Assembly (NCBI GenBank): GCA_025358085.1
Contig: JANYKT010000068.1
Coordinates: forward strand, 44,136 to 108,135
Direction: 5' to 3'
Origin: Deltaproteobacteria bacterium
Lineage (GTDB): Bacteria; Myxococcota; Myxococcia; Myxococcales; 40CM-4-68-19
Length of the DNA stretch: 64,000 nt
A program made the translations under genes and the position numbers. The notes under the pieces were generated by a model. The model saw only the letters and a program-made list of their open reading frames with translations. It was not told the origin of the DNA and searched no databases. Positions 1 through 9,245 of the stretch are shown here, piece by piece (the stretch's first letter is position 1; each line of letters opens with the position of its first letter).

Positions 1-1213
1 AATCCTGCGCGAAGAAAGCCACGCTCGCGTCATTGCTGTCCTGCCGCAAAGCCTGCAAGCCGTACCTCAACTCGTGACGACCGAAAAGATTGGTCAAGCG
101 CAGATCTCCGGCAATCCTGTCGAAATCGAACGCGTGCGACGAACCATTGGAGTCGTGGTGCCACGAGGCCACCGCCTGCACCAGGGAAGCCCGGTCCGAA
201 AGCGCGCCGTCGTAGCGCAGCACTGTCTCGCTTCCGCCGCCGGCAGGGCCCGGGTTGCCGAAACCTTCCAGCGAGAGGAGCTGGCCGGCCGAGGGCGCCC
301 AGTCGAGCTTCCCGATGAATTGAAACTGCCGCTCTCCGGCGAGGAACACCGGCGCGAAACCTCCATAGAAATAGAGGCGGTCGCGCAGCAGCGGACCGCC
401 CATCTCGGCGCCGACGTCGAGGTCGGCGCTGCGACCCGTTCCGCTGCGGCGCGCGGCGTTGAAGGGCGAAACATTGGTGAAGACCGAGCCGTGCAGCGCA
501 TCGCCTCCCGAGCGCGTCGCGGCCTGCAACACCGCTCCCGCACCGCCGCCGTCCTCCGCGCGATAGCCAGCGCGCTTGATTTCGATCTCCTCGATAAAGT
601 CCTGGAGCAACGGCGTTCCGACCCCGAAGCCGGCAGCGCCGTTCACCGGAGCGCCGTCGATTCGATAAGCATGCTCGGCCGGAGAAGCTCCATTGATGCT
701 CTGGGCGCGCTGAACGCCGGGTAGTGCGACAAAGGCCGCATCGAAGCTCCGCAGATCGCGGCCATACGGGACCAGCGTGAGCTGCTGGCGCGAGAGGGTG
801 CCGACGGTCGCGGCCGTCTGCGGAATGACGCCGGGCCGCGGCGCGGTGGTGAAGGAGAGCAGCTGACCTGTCTCGGCAAACAGCTCGACGCGAACCCGCA
901 CTACTTCGCCGAGCGGCACCGCCACTCCAGACTCGCTCAGCGCCTGGTAGCCGTCGCATTGCACGTCGAGGTCGAGCACTCCGGGAGGGAGCAGAGTCAG
1001 GACGAATTCGCCGTCGCTGTCGGCCGTGGCGCGCCGTGAACCTCGCAGAAATGGGCCCGCGGCGGTGATGACGGCGCCCGGCAGCGGCTCGCCGTTCTTG
1101 TGATCGACCACGCGGCCCGAGAGCGTGCCCGAAAGCTGCGCCTGCGCAGAAGCTGCGGCGAGGGCTGCGGCAACCACCAGCCCGGATGCGAACCTCGACA
1201 AAACGTGCCTCAT
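1..1213 (-). CDS. TonB-dependent receptor, N-terminal part (runs off the left edge)
   Basis: Outer-membrane TonB-dependent receptor; 404 codons are visible and most of the beta-barrel lies beyond the window. It starts at an ATG with a signal peptide of about 27 residues ending Ala-Gln-Ala. Next comes a carboxypeptidase-regulatory-like Ig domain (about residues 29-115, with G-R-V-V-D-H-K-N-G-E-P-L-P-G-A), then a plug region containing I-D-G-A-P-V-N-G and an E-I-E-I-K-R-A-G-Y-R-A-E-D-G-G-G-A-G segment. This regulatory-domain-plus-plug layout is typical of large receptors in Myxococcota and Acidobacteria. The ligand is not predictable. It is divergent from the exbB operon, whose products would energise it. 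The assignment to the family is firm; substrate unknown. Confidence 0.85.
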   Translation of the reverse strand, partial: MRHVLSRFASGLVVAAALAAASAQAQLSGTLSGRVVDHKNGEPLPGAVITAAGPFLRGSRRATADSDGEFVLTLLPPGVLDLDVQCDGYQALSESGVAVPLGEVVRVRVELFAETGQLLSFTTAPRPGVIPQTAATVGTLSRQQLTLVPYGRDLRSFDAAFVALPGVQRAQSINGASPAEHAYRIDGAPVNGAAGFGVGTPLLQDFIEEIEIKRAGYRAEDGGGAGAVLQAATRSGGDALHGSVFTNVSPFNAARRSGTGRSADLDVGAEMGGPLLRDRLYFYGGFAPVFLAGERQFQFIGKLDWAPSAGQLLSLEGFGNPGPAGGGSETVLRYDGALSDRASLVQAVASWHHDSNGSSHAFDFDRIAGDLRLTNLFGRHELRYGLQALRQDSNDASVAFFAQD

Positions 1214-1354
1214 GGCGCGGCACCCATAGCGCACGCTCTCGCAAAATGCTGAGCGCCAATGAGGGGGCGAGAACGATCCCGAATTCATTGGCACCGCAAT
1301 TCGTTGACAGCTGTACAAGAGGGGGAACGCCGCCCAAAGTCATTGGCGAACGCG

Positions 1355-1383
1355 TTGACACGGAATCACTGCCTGTGTAGGTT
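1355..1383 (+). promoter_or_regulatory. Putative sigma-70-type promoter of the exbB operon
   Basis: A perfect TTGACA at 1355-1360 is followed after 17 bases by TAGGTT at 1378-1383 (weak -10). It lies about 95 bases before the exbB start. A second TTGACA at 1304-1309 sits in a partly repeated context (CATTGG followed by TTGACA) with no matching -10. Called by eye from spacing and consensus only. Confidence 0.4.
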
Positions 1384-1478
1384 GCGGCGCCTTTTAGCTG
1401 CCCCGTCGTTGTGAAGGTGCAGTTTCGATTCGTCTTCACCCAGCAGTCGTCCGATCCTTTTCGGAGGAAGTCAGCGCC

Positions 1479-2231
1479 ATGGATTTCAGCCTTCTCGGGA
1501 TGTGGCATTCGATGGGCATTCCCGCCCGCATGGTCGTGGCCACTCTCTCGATCATGTCCGTTTACTCTCTCAGCGTGATGGCCGAGCGGCTGTTCTCGTT
1601 CTCGCGCGCCAAGGAGCAAAGCCGGCGTTACGCCGAGAAGCTGCGCGACCTGCTGCCGGGCCACCAGATGGTCGAGGCGGCGCAGTTCGCAACCACCCTC
1701 AAGTACGGTCACATCCCCCGCGTGCTGGGCTCGGGAATCTCCGAGTACAACAGGGGCCGCGAGGCGCTGGCCAACCAGGGCCCGCACGACGTGGGCGAGT
1801 TCGATCTGGTCGAGGCCATCAATCGCTCCATCGATCGCAGCACCCTCCGCGTCACCGCCGACCTGCGCCGAGGCCTCTCGGGCCTCGCCACGGTCGCGTC
1901 GGCCGCCCCCTTCGTCGGACTGCTCGGTACGGTGCTCGGCATCATCACCGCCTTCCAGCTCATGGCCGCGTCGGGCTCGGGCGGTCTGGCATCGGTGTCG
2001 GCCGGTATCTCCGAGGCGCTCATCACGACGGCCTTTGGTCTGCTCGTCGCCATCCCAGCGCTGATGATGTTCAACTACCTCACCAACCGCGTCGAAGAGA
2101 TGACGGTCGACATCGCCGACGCCTCCAACGAACTGGTGGACTTCTTCCTCAAGGAAGGCCGCTTCTCCGAGCCGCTGACCAATCCGGGAGCCAAGGCTCC
2201 CGCCCCGGGCGCGAAGGGCGTGAAGGTTTAA
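1479..2231 (+). CDS. MotA/TolQ/ExbB proton channel family protein
   Basis: Inner-membrane proton-channel subunit of a TonB- or Tol-type energy transducer, 250 residues, which is normal for ExbB/TolQ. It shows the three expected membrane segments at about residues 16-38, 140-165 and 185-207; the last two carry the Gly/Thr-rich channel-lining pattern (G-L-L-G-T-V-L-G-I-I-T-A-F). A strong Shine-Dalgarno GGAGG lies just before the ATG. It is followed after 3 bases by an ExbD gene and then a second ExbD gene, so the three form one operon. Whether it serves TonB-dependent transport or Tol/Agl-type motility cannot be told from sequence. The neighbouring receptor favours transport. Confidence 0.9.
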   Translation: MDFSLLGMWHSMGIPARMVVATLSIMSVYSLSVMAERLFSFSRAKEQSRRYAEKLRDLLPGHQMVEAAQFATTLKYGHIPRVLGSGISEYNRGREALANQGPHDVGEFDLVEAINRSIDRSTLRVTADLRRGLSGLATVASAAPFVGLLGTVLGIITAFQLMAASGSGGLASVSAGISEALITTAFGLLVAIPALMMFNYLTNRVEEMTVDIADASNELVDFFLKEGRFSEPLTNPGAKAPAPGAKGVKV

Positions 2232-2234
2232 TTC

Positions 2235-2663
<429 letters not shown>

Positions 2664-2665
2664 CC

Positions 2666-3295
2666 ATGAGCATGGACGTTGGGGCCAAGAAGGGCCCGCG
2701 CTCGGACATCAACATCACGCCGCTGGTGGACGTGGTGCTGGTGCTCTTGATCATCTTCATGGTGCTCACGCCGCTCATGGAGAAGGAGCTCGGCGTTCGC
2801 GTTCCGGAAGTGCAGGATCCCGCGCAGATTGTGGAACCTCCGCCGCCCGACATGGTCCAGGTCATGTTCAAGGTGGACGAGTCCGGCAACTTCCACATCA
2901 ACAATGAGACCCTGACCGACGCGAACCTGCAGGACCGGCTCAAGGCGTACTACCGCCAAGCCAAGTCCAAGGAAGCCTCGCAGGGCCCGCCGGTCATTTT
3001 CTTCGACGCCGACGACAAGACCAAGTACGTGCGCGCCGTCAAGGCTCTCGACGCCATTCGCGACAGCTCGCCGGGTTGGACCATCGGAATGCTGACCGAG
3101 CAGATCAAGGCCGAGGCCGCTGCGCCTGCCCCGGTTCCAGGTGCGGCCACTCCCGCACCGGGAGACCCGGGATCACCGGGAGCGCCTGCCGCACCCGGAG
3201 ACGTGGGATCACCGGGAGCTCCTGCCACACCGGCCGACGCAGTTCCGCCGGCAGCACCGGCCGCGCCTGCTCCACCAATCGCGCCCAAGCCGTAA
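2666..3295 (+). CDS. ExbD/TolR family protein with collagen-like Pro/Gly tail (second copy)
   Basis: Second ExbD/TolR, 209 residues, longer than the usual 130-150. Residues 1-140 follow the family: S-D-I-N-I-T-P-L-V-D at the membrane entry, one helix with the conserved Asp, and a periplasmic domain. The extra C-terminal 60 or so residues are a Pro/Ala/Gly tail with two related collagen-like blocks (P-G-D-P-G-S-P-G-A-P-A and P-G-D-V-G-S-P-G-A-P-A). The corresponding DNA is an imperfect direct repeat. The tail would sit in the periplasm and might span or touch peptidoglycan; that is inference. It closes the exbB operon. Confidence 0.88.
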   Translation: MSMDVGAKKGPRSDINITPLVDVVLVLLIIFMVLTPLMEKELGVRVPEVQDPAQIVEPPPPDMVQVMFKVDESGNFHINNETLTDANLQDRLKAYYRQAKSKEASQGPPVIFFDADDKTKYVRAVKALDAIRDSSPGWTIGMLTEQIKAEAAAPAPVPGAATPAPGDPGSPGAPAAPGDVGSPGAPATPADAVPPAAPAAPAPPIAPKP

Positions 3296-3325
3296 GAAAA
3301 CTTGGGGGGCGGTGCTCTGCCTCTC

Positions 3326-3345
3326 AGGTTGCATCCTCGCAACCT
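3326..3345. terminator. Hairpin between convergent exbD and pcnB
   Basis: A 7-base perfect stem (AGGTTGC / GCAACCT) with a 6-base loop lies between the exbD stop and the pcnB stop, touching the latter. There is no clear T-run, so this is a candidate bidirectional terminator rather than a certain one. Confidence 0.45.
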
Positions 3346-4993
3346 AAGCGCTGGAGCCTTTGCCACCGCGACGGCCGCCACGGCGACGTCGCCGGGGGCG
3401 ATCGCCGCGCGGGCCGGGTGCGTCGGTGACATCCGGCTCGAGCAGCGAAAGGTCCTGGCCGGCGAAGATAGCCTGCCATCGCGCGAGTTGGTCTTTGCCG
3501 CGCTCGGTCGCGGCGACCGAAAGTTCAAAGACCGCGAGGGCCTCGGGAAAGATGCTCTGCTTGGCAAAGTCCTGCGGCTTGCCGCGCCGCTTGCGCCGCT
3601 CACCCGAAAGGATGGGCTGCGCGAGCAGGATCATGCGCGTCCGCTCCGCGATGCGCCGCGGGAGCCGCGCGGTCCGCACCATCTCTGCGAGCACGATCTC
3701 GGGCGCCACCACAGTGTGCGGCAGCGACCAAGGCTGTACGTCAGCGGGACCGACCGGGAACGAGGGCACGGCGGGACCGCCCAGGCGCTCGTCGTGCGGC
3801 TCGTCTTGGCGGAGCGCGCCCTCGGGCAGCGGCGCGTGCGCGGGGTCCTCACCGTCGCCGCCGGCGACCTTGCGCTCGTCGGCCGATTCCTCTTCCGCGG
3901 CGTCTTCTTCAAGCTCTTCAGAAAGCGCCTCGAGCTCTTCGTCCAGCTCGTCGTCGTCTGGTTCGGCGGCGCCGCCGACCGGAGGCTCGCTGCCGTCGAC
4001 TGCGTTCTGCGGCCCTTCGCCGTCGGCGGTCGCCAGCGCTGCGTCAGACTTGGGCGGCCGCGGACCCGCCCGCGGAATGGGCCCCTTGGGAGCGCCATCA
4101 CGCGGCAGTGGCATCAACAATGTCGCGAGCAGGACCGCGTCCGAGGGGACCTCGCCCACTCGAACGTGGGCGTCCAGTGCCTCGAGCGCGCGCAGGTGGC
4201 GCTCGGCGGCCTCTGGCCCCAACTGCTCGAGGTGCACCGCCACCGGCGGCAGCAGAATCTTCAGGGCGCCGACCTCGCGCAAGAGTTCGAAGCAGCGGCG
4301 CGCCGCGCTCGAGCGCACCAGCTTGAGCACTTCTTCCAGCACGCGCGGCGGCGCGCAGCGCGGGATCTCGTGCACGTGCTGCTTCATGGCGGCGAGCGTG
4401 GCCGGCTCTAGATCGCAGCTGCATTTGGCGGCAAAGCGGATGGCCCTGAGGATGCGCACCGGATCTTCGCGCATACGCACGTCGGGGTTGCCGATGGTGC
4501 GGATGAGCCGGTGCTTCAAGTCGGTCATGCCATTGACGTGATCGACCACCCGGCCAGTGTCCAGATCGTAGAAGAGCCCGTTGACCGTGAAGTCGCGCCG
4601 CCGCGCGTCCTCTTCGGCATTGCCGAAGACGTTGTCGTGGCGGATGAGCAGGTCCTTCGGGAGATCGGTCAGTTCGTCGAGCGGGTTGGCGCGGAAGGTC
4701 GAGACCTCGACGATCTTGCCGCCCTTGAAGAAGACGTGCGCCAGCCGGAAGCGCCGGCCGATCAGGCGGCAGTTGCGGAAGGTATCCTTGACCTGCTGCG
4801 GATGGGCAGAGGTCGCGATGTCGAAATCTTTGGGACGCAGGCCGAGAAGCAGGTCGCGCACGCAGCCGCCAACGAGGTACGCCTCGTGACCCGCACGACG
4901 CAGCCGCCGGACCGTCTTGACGGCGTCGGGGTCGAGCAGCTCTTCCGGGATCTCGGGGCGCCCTGGGGCAGCGCTGGGGGTATCGTTCGACAA
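3344..4993 (-). CDS. pcnB: Polynucleotide adenylyltransferase (PcnB-type poly(A) polymerase)
   Basis: Class II nucleotidyltransferase that would add 3' poly(A) tails to RNA; 549 residues. The head domain shows L-V-G-G-C-V-R-D-L-L-L-G (about 41-52) and the catalytic K-D-F-D-I-A-T-S, followed by R-R-D-F-T-V-N-G-L-F-Y-D and the R-E-D-P-V-R-I-L-R-A-I-R-F motif of the neck region. The last of these, with the long C-terminal half, fits PcnB better than a CCA-adding enzyme, though the two are hard to separate by eye. An acidic, low-complexity insert (about 325-385) and a basic Arg/Gly tail that could bind RNA are unusual additions. It converges with the exbD operon. Confidence 0.85.
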   Translation of the reverse strand: MSNDTPSAAPGRPEIPEELLDPDAVKTVRRLRRAGHEAYLVGGCVRDLLLGLRPKDFDIATSAHPQQVKDTFRNCRLIGRRFRLAHVFFKGGKIVEVSTFRANPLDELTDLPKDLLIRHDNVFGNAEEDARRRDFTVNGLFYDLDTGRVVDHVNGMTDLKHRLIRTIGNPDVRMREDPVRILRAIRFAAKCSCDLEPATLAAMKQHVHEIPRCAPPRVLEEVLKLVRSSAARRCFELLREVGALKILLPPVAVHLEQLGPEAAERHLRALEALDAHVRVGEVPSDAVLLATLLMPLPRDGAPKGPIPRAGPRPPKSDAALATADGEGPQNAVDGSEPPVGGAAEPDDDELDEELEALSEELEEDAAEEESADERKVAGGDGEDPAHAPLPEGALRQDEPHDERLGGPAVPSFPVGPADVQPWSLPHTVVAPEIVLAEMVRTARLPRRIAERTRMILLAQPILSGERRKRRGKPQDFAKQSIFPEALAVFELSVAATERGKDQLARWQAIFAGQDLSLLEPDVTDAPGPRGDRPRRRRRGGRRGGKGSSA

Positions 4994-5198
4994 GCAGGCC
5001 GCTACCTAGACTGAAGCTGGCCCCGGGTCAACCGAAAGCCTTCGCCTGCGCGCCGATTGTCCCTTTTTGAAGCCGTACTAGCTCGAAGCTGCCCGCTCGG
5101 CGCGCGACCTGCTCGGAGCGAATGGCATGACGTTGGATACCCGCCCATTCGACCTCTGTTGAATCTGGGCCGCTGTCTGAGGTCCAGGCCTGTCCCGC

Positions 5199-5537
5199 TC
5201 AGCCTGGCGGCCACTCCATAGGTCGGCCGCCGAGGACGTGCAGATGGAGGTGGAAGACGGTCTGGCCGGCGTCGGGGCCGCTGTTGATCACGGTGCGAAA
5301 GCCGCTCTGCAGGATGCCGGTGTCGCGCGCGACCTGCACGGCAAGCGCATGCATGGCGCCCAGCACGTCAAAGTCGGTGAGGTCGCCGAGCGACGCGAAG
5401 TGCGCGCGCGGAATCACCAGTGCGTGCGTCGGCGCGACCGGGCGAAGATCGGGAAAGGCAAGCGCATGCTCATTGAACGCGAGCACCTTCACCGGGATGT
5501 CGCCGCGCGCGATCTTGCAGAAGAGGCAATCATTCAT
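5199..5537 (-). CDS. HIT (histidine triad) family nucleotide-binding protein
   Basis: Small cytoplasmic hydrolase of the HinT branch, 112 residues, acting on purine nucleoside phosphoramidates and related AMP conjugates. It opens with C-L-F-C-K-I-A-R-G-D-I-P and carries the active-site triad H-L-H-L-H-V near the C terminus. The ATG at 5537 is preceded by AGGAG at a 5-base spacing. A GTG two codons upstream lies inside that site and is less likely. It is followed on the same strand by pcnB after about 205 bases in which I see no gene. Confidence 0.9.
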   Translation of the reverse strand: MNDCLFCKIARGDIPVKVLAFNEHALAFPDLRPVAPTHALVIPRAHFASLGDLTDFDVLGAMHALAVQVARDTGILQSGFRTVINSGPDAGQTVFHLHLHVLGGRPMEWPPG

Positions 5538-5569
5538 CGGCACTCCTTACGGATTGGACCTGGAACGAC

Positions 5570-6019
5570 CTAGAACAGCTTCTTGCTGTCGAGCAGCAGA
5601 GTCACCGGGCCTTCGTTGACCAGGGTGACTTGCATGGTGGCGCGGAAGACGCCCTCTTGCACGGTCAGGCCGCGCTCGCGGCATAGCGTGCAGAAGCGGT
5701 CATATAAGGGCTTGGCCAATTCGGGCGGTGCCGCGGCGGTGAATGCCGGCCGCCGGCCGGTGCGCGCGTCGCCCAGCAGCGTGAACTGGGAGATGGCGAG
5801 CAGGCCCAGGCGCAGGTCCAATGCCGACCGGTTCATTTTGCCCTGCTCGTCCTCGAAGATGCGCAGTTCGACCACTTTGGCGGCGAGCCAGACAGCGTCC
5901 TCCAGGGTGTCGCCCTGGGCCACACCGACCAGTACGCAGAGACCGGCACCAATGGCGCCGGTCACTCTGCCGTCTACGCTCACGGAGGCAGACGAGACCC
6001 GCTGGCAAACGGCACGCAT
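5570..6019 (-). CDS. dtd: D-aminoacyl-tRNA deacylase
   Basis: Cytoplasmic proofreading enzyme that removes D-amino acids (and glycine mischarged on tRNA-Ala) from tRNA; 149 residues, the normal family length. Start M-R-A-V-C-Q-R-V is the canonical N terminus. The two cross-subunit active-site motifs are present as S-Q-F-T-L and N-E-G-P-V-T near the C terminus. It lies 32 bases upstream of the HIT gene on the same strand, consistent with co-transcription. Confidence 0.95.
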   Translation of the reverse strand: MRAVCQRVSSASVSVDGRVTGAIGAGLCVLVGVAQGDTLEDAVWLAAKVVELRIFEDEQGKMNRSALDLRLGLLAISQFTLLGDARTGRRPAFTAAAPPELAKPLYDRFCTLCRERGLTVQEGVFRATMQVTLVNEGPVTLLLDSKKLF

Positions 6020-6072
6020 CGCAAAACTTCTCTAGCACTCTCGCGATGCCTTGCGGCTGCTTCAGGTGGCTT

Positions 6073-6648
6073 TCAGTGCTTCGAAGTGTCGGGCGCCTTC
6101 TGCGGATCGAGCGTCTCGAGGAGGTTCGCCAACTCGTCCGCGTGCTCCTCCTCGACTTCCAGGATCTTCTCCATCAGGCGCCGCGAAGTGGGGTCGCTGT
6201 CGCCGAAGAAATGAATCATCTCCAGATAAGACTCGATGGCGATGCGCTCGGCGATCAGGTCTTCCTTGATCATATCGAGAAGCGTTACGCCCTCTGCATA
6301 TTGCGCGCGGCTGCGCATCAGCAGACCTTCGGGGCTGAAGTTCGGCGCGCCGCCGAGCTGGCGAATACGCTCGGCGATCCAGTCGGCGTGCTCCTGCTCC
6401 TCGAGCGCATGCTCCATGAACTCATCGGCCACGGACTGGGAGTGGATACCGGAAGCCATATAGTGATGGCGGCGATACCGCAGGGTGCAGACGATCTCGG
6501 TCGCCAGCGCTTCATTCAAAAGCTTCTCGGTGAGCTTGAGATCGCCCTTGTACTGGGGCGTCACGGCGCCCTTCATCACGTGCTCGCGCGCGCGGCGCTG
6601 GATTTCCTTGATGTCGGTGAGAAAAGGCGTCGCAGTCGGGTCATTCAT
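6073..6648 (-). CDS. Ferritin-like / bacterioferritin family protein
   Basis: Ferritin-like diiron four-helix protein, 191 residues. Metal-ligand pattern is visible as repeated E-x-x-H: E-E-Q-E-H-A-D-W-I in the second helix and E-E-E-H-A-D-E-L in the last, with further Glu residues in between. I chose the ATG at 6648 (M-N-D-P-T-A-T), which has a GGAG site upstream, instead of the longer frame opening at 6711, which has none. Iron storage or peroxide detoxification is likely. No haem-ligand Met could be assigned with confidence, so bacterioferritin proper is not proven. Confidence 0.82.
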   Translation of the reverse strand: MNDPTATPFLTDIKEIQRRAREHVMKGAVTPQYKGDLKLTEKLLNEALATEIVCTLRYRRHHYMASGIHSQSVADEFMEHALEEQEHADWIAERIRQLGGAPNFSPEGLLMRSRAQYAEGVTLLDMIKEDLIAERIAIESYLEMIHFFGDSDPTSRRLMEKILEVEEEHADELANLLETLDPQKAPDTSKH

Positions 6649-6761
6649 AGGTCTCGCTCCAGAGGTCGAGTGTCTGCCTGCAAAAGTCAGGATGAGGCAG
6701 CTCATCGGCAAGCCTTGCTGCTTGCCACTGAGGCCACTTCCGTGTCAGACGAGGCCACCTC

Positions 6762-8204
6762 ATGGCGCTGTCGACCGGCTTCATGCACCACGCGCAACGA
6801 TTGATTGCCGCCAATACGGTCTCGGCGAATGGCACCTTGGCGGCGGCGGACGTGCTTCAGCCGCTCTATGAGCATGCAAGCCTGCCCACGCTTCGGCAGG
6901 TGGTCGACGGTGTTCACGTCAATGTCCTGGCGGGTCCCGGAGGCATGGATACTCCCGCGCCGGGCGGCGTGCTGTTCGTGACGCACCTCGATACGGTGCC
7001 GTCGGGGCCGCTCGAGCGCTGGACCACGGACCCATGGACGCTGACCGAAAAGGGCGGCTACCTGCACGGGCTCGGCGTGGCCGACGTCAAGCTGGACGCG
7101 CTCTGCAAGGCCGAGGCTGCGCGGCGCGTGCAAGGATTTGAGTTGAAGCGGCCGTTCTGGCTTTTGGGTACCTATGGCGAAGAGGTCGGACTCAAAGGCG
7201 CACGACATTTCGTACAATCAAAAGAATTCGAAATCATCCGCCCGCGCTGGGTGCTGTGCGGCGAGCCCAGCGAGCTGAAGCAAATTCACGCGCACAAGGG
7301 CTATGCGGTGGTGAAGGTGACGGTGATTGATCGCAAAGCGCGACTGGTCTCGAGCGCGGGCCCGGGCGTCGAGGAGCTGCGCTTCGCCGGCAAGGCGGCC
7401 CACAGCTCGACGCCGCAGCTGGGAATCAATGCCATTCAAAGAGCGCTGGCCTGGGCCAAGTCGTCGGGCACGCCGGTGATCGCGGCGAGCGGTGGCTCGT
7501 CCAGCAATGTGGTCCCGGCCGCGTGCGTACTGAAGGTGCCGACGCCGCGCGACCGCGGTGAGCCTGCGCCGGACGAGGTCAAGTTCCTCCCGGCCACCGC
7601 GCTCAAGCCGAACCTGTGGCGCGCGTTGATGACCGCCGGCGCGCTCGAAGAGCTGTGGCAGCAGCAGCTCGCAAAGCTGCAGCCCTCGAGCGACGCGCTC
7701 TTCGATCCGGCGGGCGCGGTGGGCGGCGTCAATCTGCTGGAGTGCGTCGACGCTCCTGCGCCGGCCCCGGACGCGGTCTACGGCACCGGCGAAGTTTCAG
7801 CGAGCTTCGACGCGCGCCTGCTGCCGCAGCATGACCCCGAGACGCTGCTCAAAGCTTTCGAAAGCGCCGCGCACACCTGGGTCGCGGGCCTGGGCCGCGG
7901 CGAGCTCGAGCTGCGCCTGACTGTCGAGCGCAACGCGGGCGGCATGGCGCCGTCCGAGGACAGCGAGCTCGTCAAAGCCGTGGGCCGGGTCTTGGAGCGG
8001 CACGGGCTCGAGCCAACGCCGCGCGCCAAGCCCACCAGCACCGAGGGCGGCATCTTCGCGCGTGCGGGCTGCGAGGCCATCGTCTTCGGTCCGGGGGTCT
8101 CCACCGGCAATGCGCACACCGCCAACGAGCGCATTGAAATGGCGCAGCTCGAGCGGGCGTGCGATTTGTACGAGGCCCTGATTCACGAGCTGTGCGGAGC
8201 CTGA
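6762..8204 (+). CDS. M20 family zinc peptidase/deacylase next to arginine-succinylation genes
   Basis: Cytoplasmic metallo-amidohydrolase of the ArgE/DapE/CPG2 type, 480 residues. Metal and catalytic motifs are in order: F-V-T-H-L-D-T-V-P, G-L-G-V-A-D-V-K, T-Y-G-E-E-V-G-L, C-G-E-P-S-E and T-G-N-A-H-T-A-N-E. A dimerisation insert lies between. It ends 2 bases before astA and shares its operon with astA and astD. The last step of the pathway (removing succinate from N-succinylglutamate) is normally done by AstE, an M14-type enzyme. An M20 deacylase doing that job here is an attractive inference, not shown by sequence. Confidence 0.85.
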   Translation: MALSTGFMHHAQRLIAANTVSANGTLAAADVLQPLYEHASLPTLRQVVDGVHVNVLAGPGGMDTPAPGGVLFVTHLDTVPSGPLERWTTDPWTLTEKGGYLHGLGVADVKLDALCKAEAARRVQGFELKRPFWLLGTYGEEVGLKGARHFVQSKEFEIIRPRWVLCGEPSELKQIHAHKGYAVVKVTVIDRKARLVSSAGPGVEELRFAGKAAHSSTPQLGINAIQRALAWAKSSGTPVIAASGGSSSNVVPAACVLKVPTPRDRGEPAPDEVKFLPATALKPNLWRALMTAGALEELWQQQLAKLQPSSDALFDPAGAVGGVNLLECVDAPAPAPDAVYGTGEVSASFDARLLPQHDPETLLKAFESAAHTWVAGLGRGELELRLTVERNAGGMAPSEDSELVKAVGRVLERHGLEPTPRAKPTSTEGGIFARAGCEAIVFGPGVSTGNAHTANERIEMAQLERACDLYEALIHELCGA

Positions 8205-8206
8205 CC

Positions 8207-9244
8207 GTGTACGTCATTCGCGATGTCCAGAAGAGCGACCTGCGCGGCCTGAAGAAGCTCGCGCACGAGCTCGACACGGTGAACCTGCCCAATGACGAGC
8301 GCATGCTCTCGAGCGCCATCGAGAAGTCGTGCCGCTCGTTCCACGGCCAGCAGCGCGACCCGTTCAAGCGCGAGTACCTCTTCGTGCTGGAAGACGTGCG
8401 CACCGAGCGAGTGGTCGGAACTTCGCTGATCATCGCGCAGCACGGCACCCGCGACGCGCCGCACATCTTCTTCGACGTCTACGAGAAGGAGCACTACAGC
8501 GCGAGCGTGGACAAGCATGTGAAGCACCGCGTGCTCTCCATCGGCTACAACTTCGACGGTCCGACCGAGATCGGCGGGCTGGTGGTGGACCCGCAGTTTC
8601 GCGGCCAGGGAAAGCCAGGCAAGCAGCTCAGCTACGTGCGGTTCCTTTTCATTGCCATGCACCGCGCGCGCTTCTGCGAACGCATCCTGGTCGAGCTGTT
8701 GCCACGGCTGGAAGAGGACGGGCGCTCGCCGTTGTGGGAGGCGCTGGGCCGCAAGTTCACCAGCTTGAGCTACCAGGAAGCGGACCGCCTGAGCCGCGAG
8801 AACAAGGAATTCATCCAACAGCTGTTTCCGCCCGGCGAGATCTACGCGACGCTCTTCTCGCAGAAGATCCAGGACGCAATCGGCGAGGTCGGTCCCGAGA
8901 CCGCCGGGGCTAAAAACATGCTGACCAGGATTGGCTTCCGCTACGACGAGCGGATCGATCCCTTCGACGGCGGGCCGCATTACTCGGCGCCGACGGAGAA
9001 GATCGAGCCGATTCGTAGATACCGGCGCGCCAAGCTCTCGGCGACGCCGCTGGTCGATGACGGCGACACACAGCTGGAAGATCTCCTGGTGAGCGTCGAG
9101 CGCTCGACCGGCCGCAACCGTTTCCGCGGCGTGCGGACAAGCTGCACCTTCCGCGACGCCGAGGTACAGCTTCCGCAGGAGGCCATCGACGTTCTCGAGG
9201 CGAAGCCCGGCGAGCGGCTACACACCATTCCTTTCGAGACCTGA
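8207..9244 (+). CDS. astA: Arginine N-succinyltransferase
   Basis: Transfers succinyl from succinyl-CoA to the alpha-amino group of arginine, the first step of ammonia-producing arginine succinyltransferase catabolism. 345 residues from a GTG start 2 bases after the M20 gene stop; a longer frame exists but would overlap that gene. AstA hallmarks include I-R-D-V-Q-K-S-D at the start, G-T-S-L-I-I-A-Q, and the acyl-CoA-binding region G-G-L-V-V-D-P-Q-F-R-G-Q-G-K-P-G-K. The next gene, astD, begins after 1 base. Confidence 0.93.
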   Translation: MYVIRDVQKSDLRGLKKLAHELDTVNLPNDERMLSSAIEKSCRSFHGQQRDPFKREYLFVLEDVRTERVVGTSLIIAQHGTRDAPHIFFDVYEKEHYSASVDKHVKHRVLSIGYNFDGPTEIGGLVVDPQFRGQGKPGKQLSYVRFLFIAMHRARFCERILVELLPRLEEDGRSPLWEALGRKFTSLSYQEADRLSRENKEFIQQLFPPGEIYATLFSQKIQDAIGEVGPETAGAKNMLTRIGFRYDERIDPFDGGPHYSAPTEKIEPIRRYRRAKLSATPLVDDGDTQLEDLLVSVERSTGRNRFRGVRTSCTFRDAEVQLPQEAIDVLEAKPGERLHTIPFET

Positions 9245-9245
9245 A

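Noticed and set aside
5002..5214. 70-codon minus-strand frame between HIT gene and pcnB
   Set aside because: No ribosome-binding site, no family pattern, overlaps the HIT gene end.
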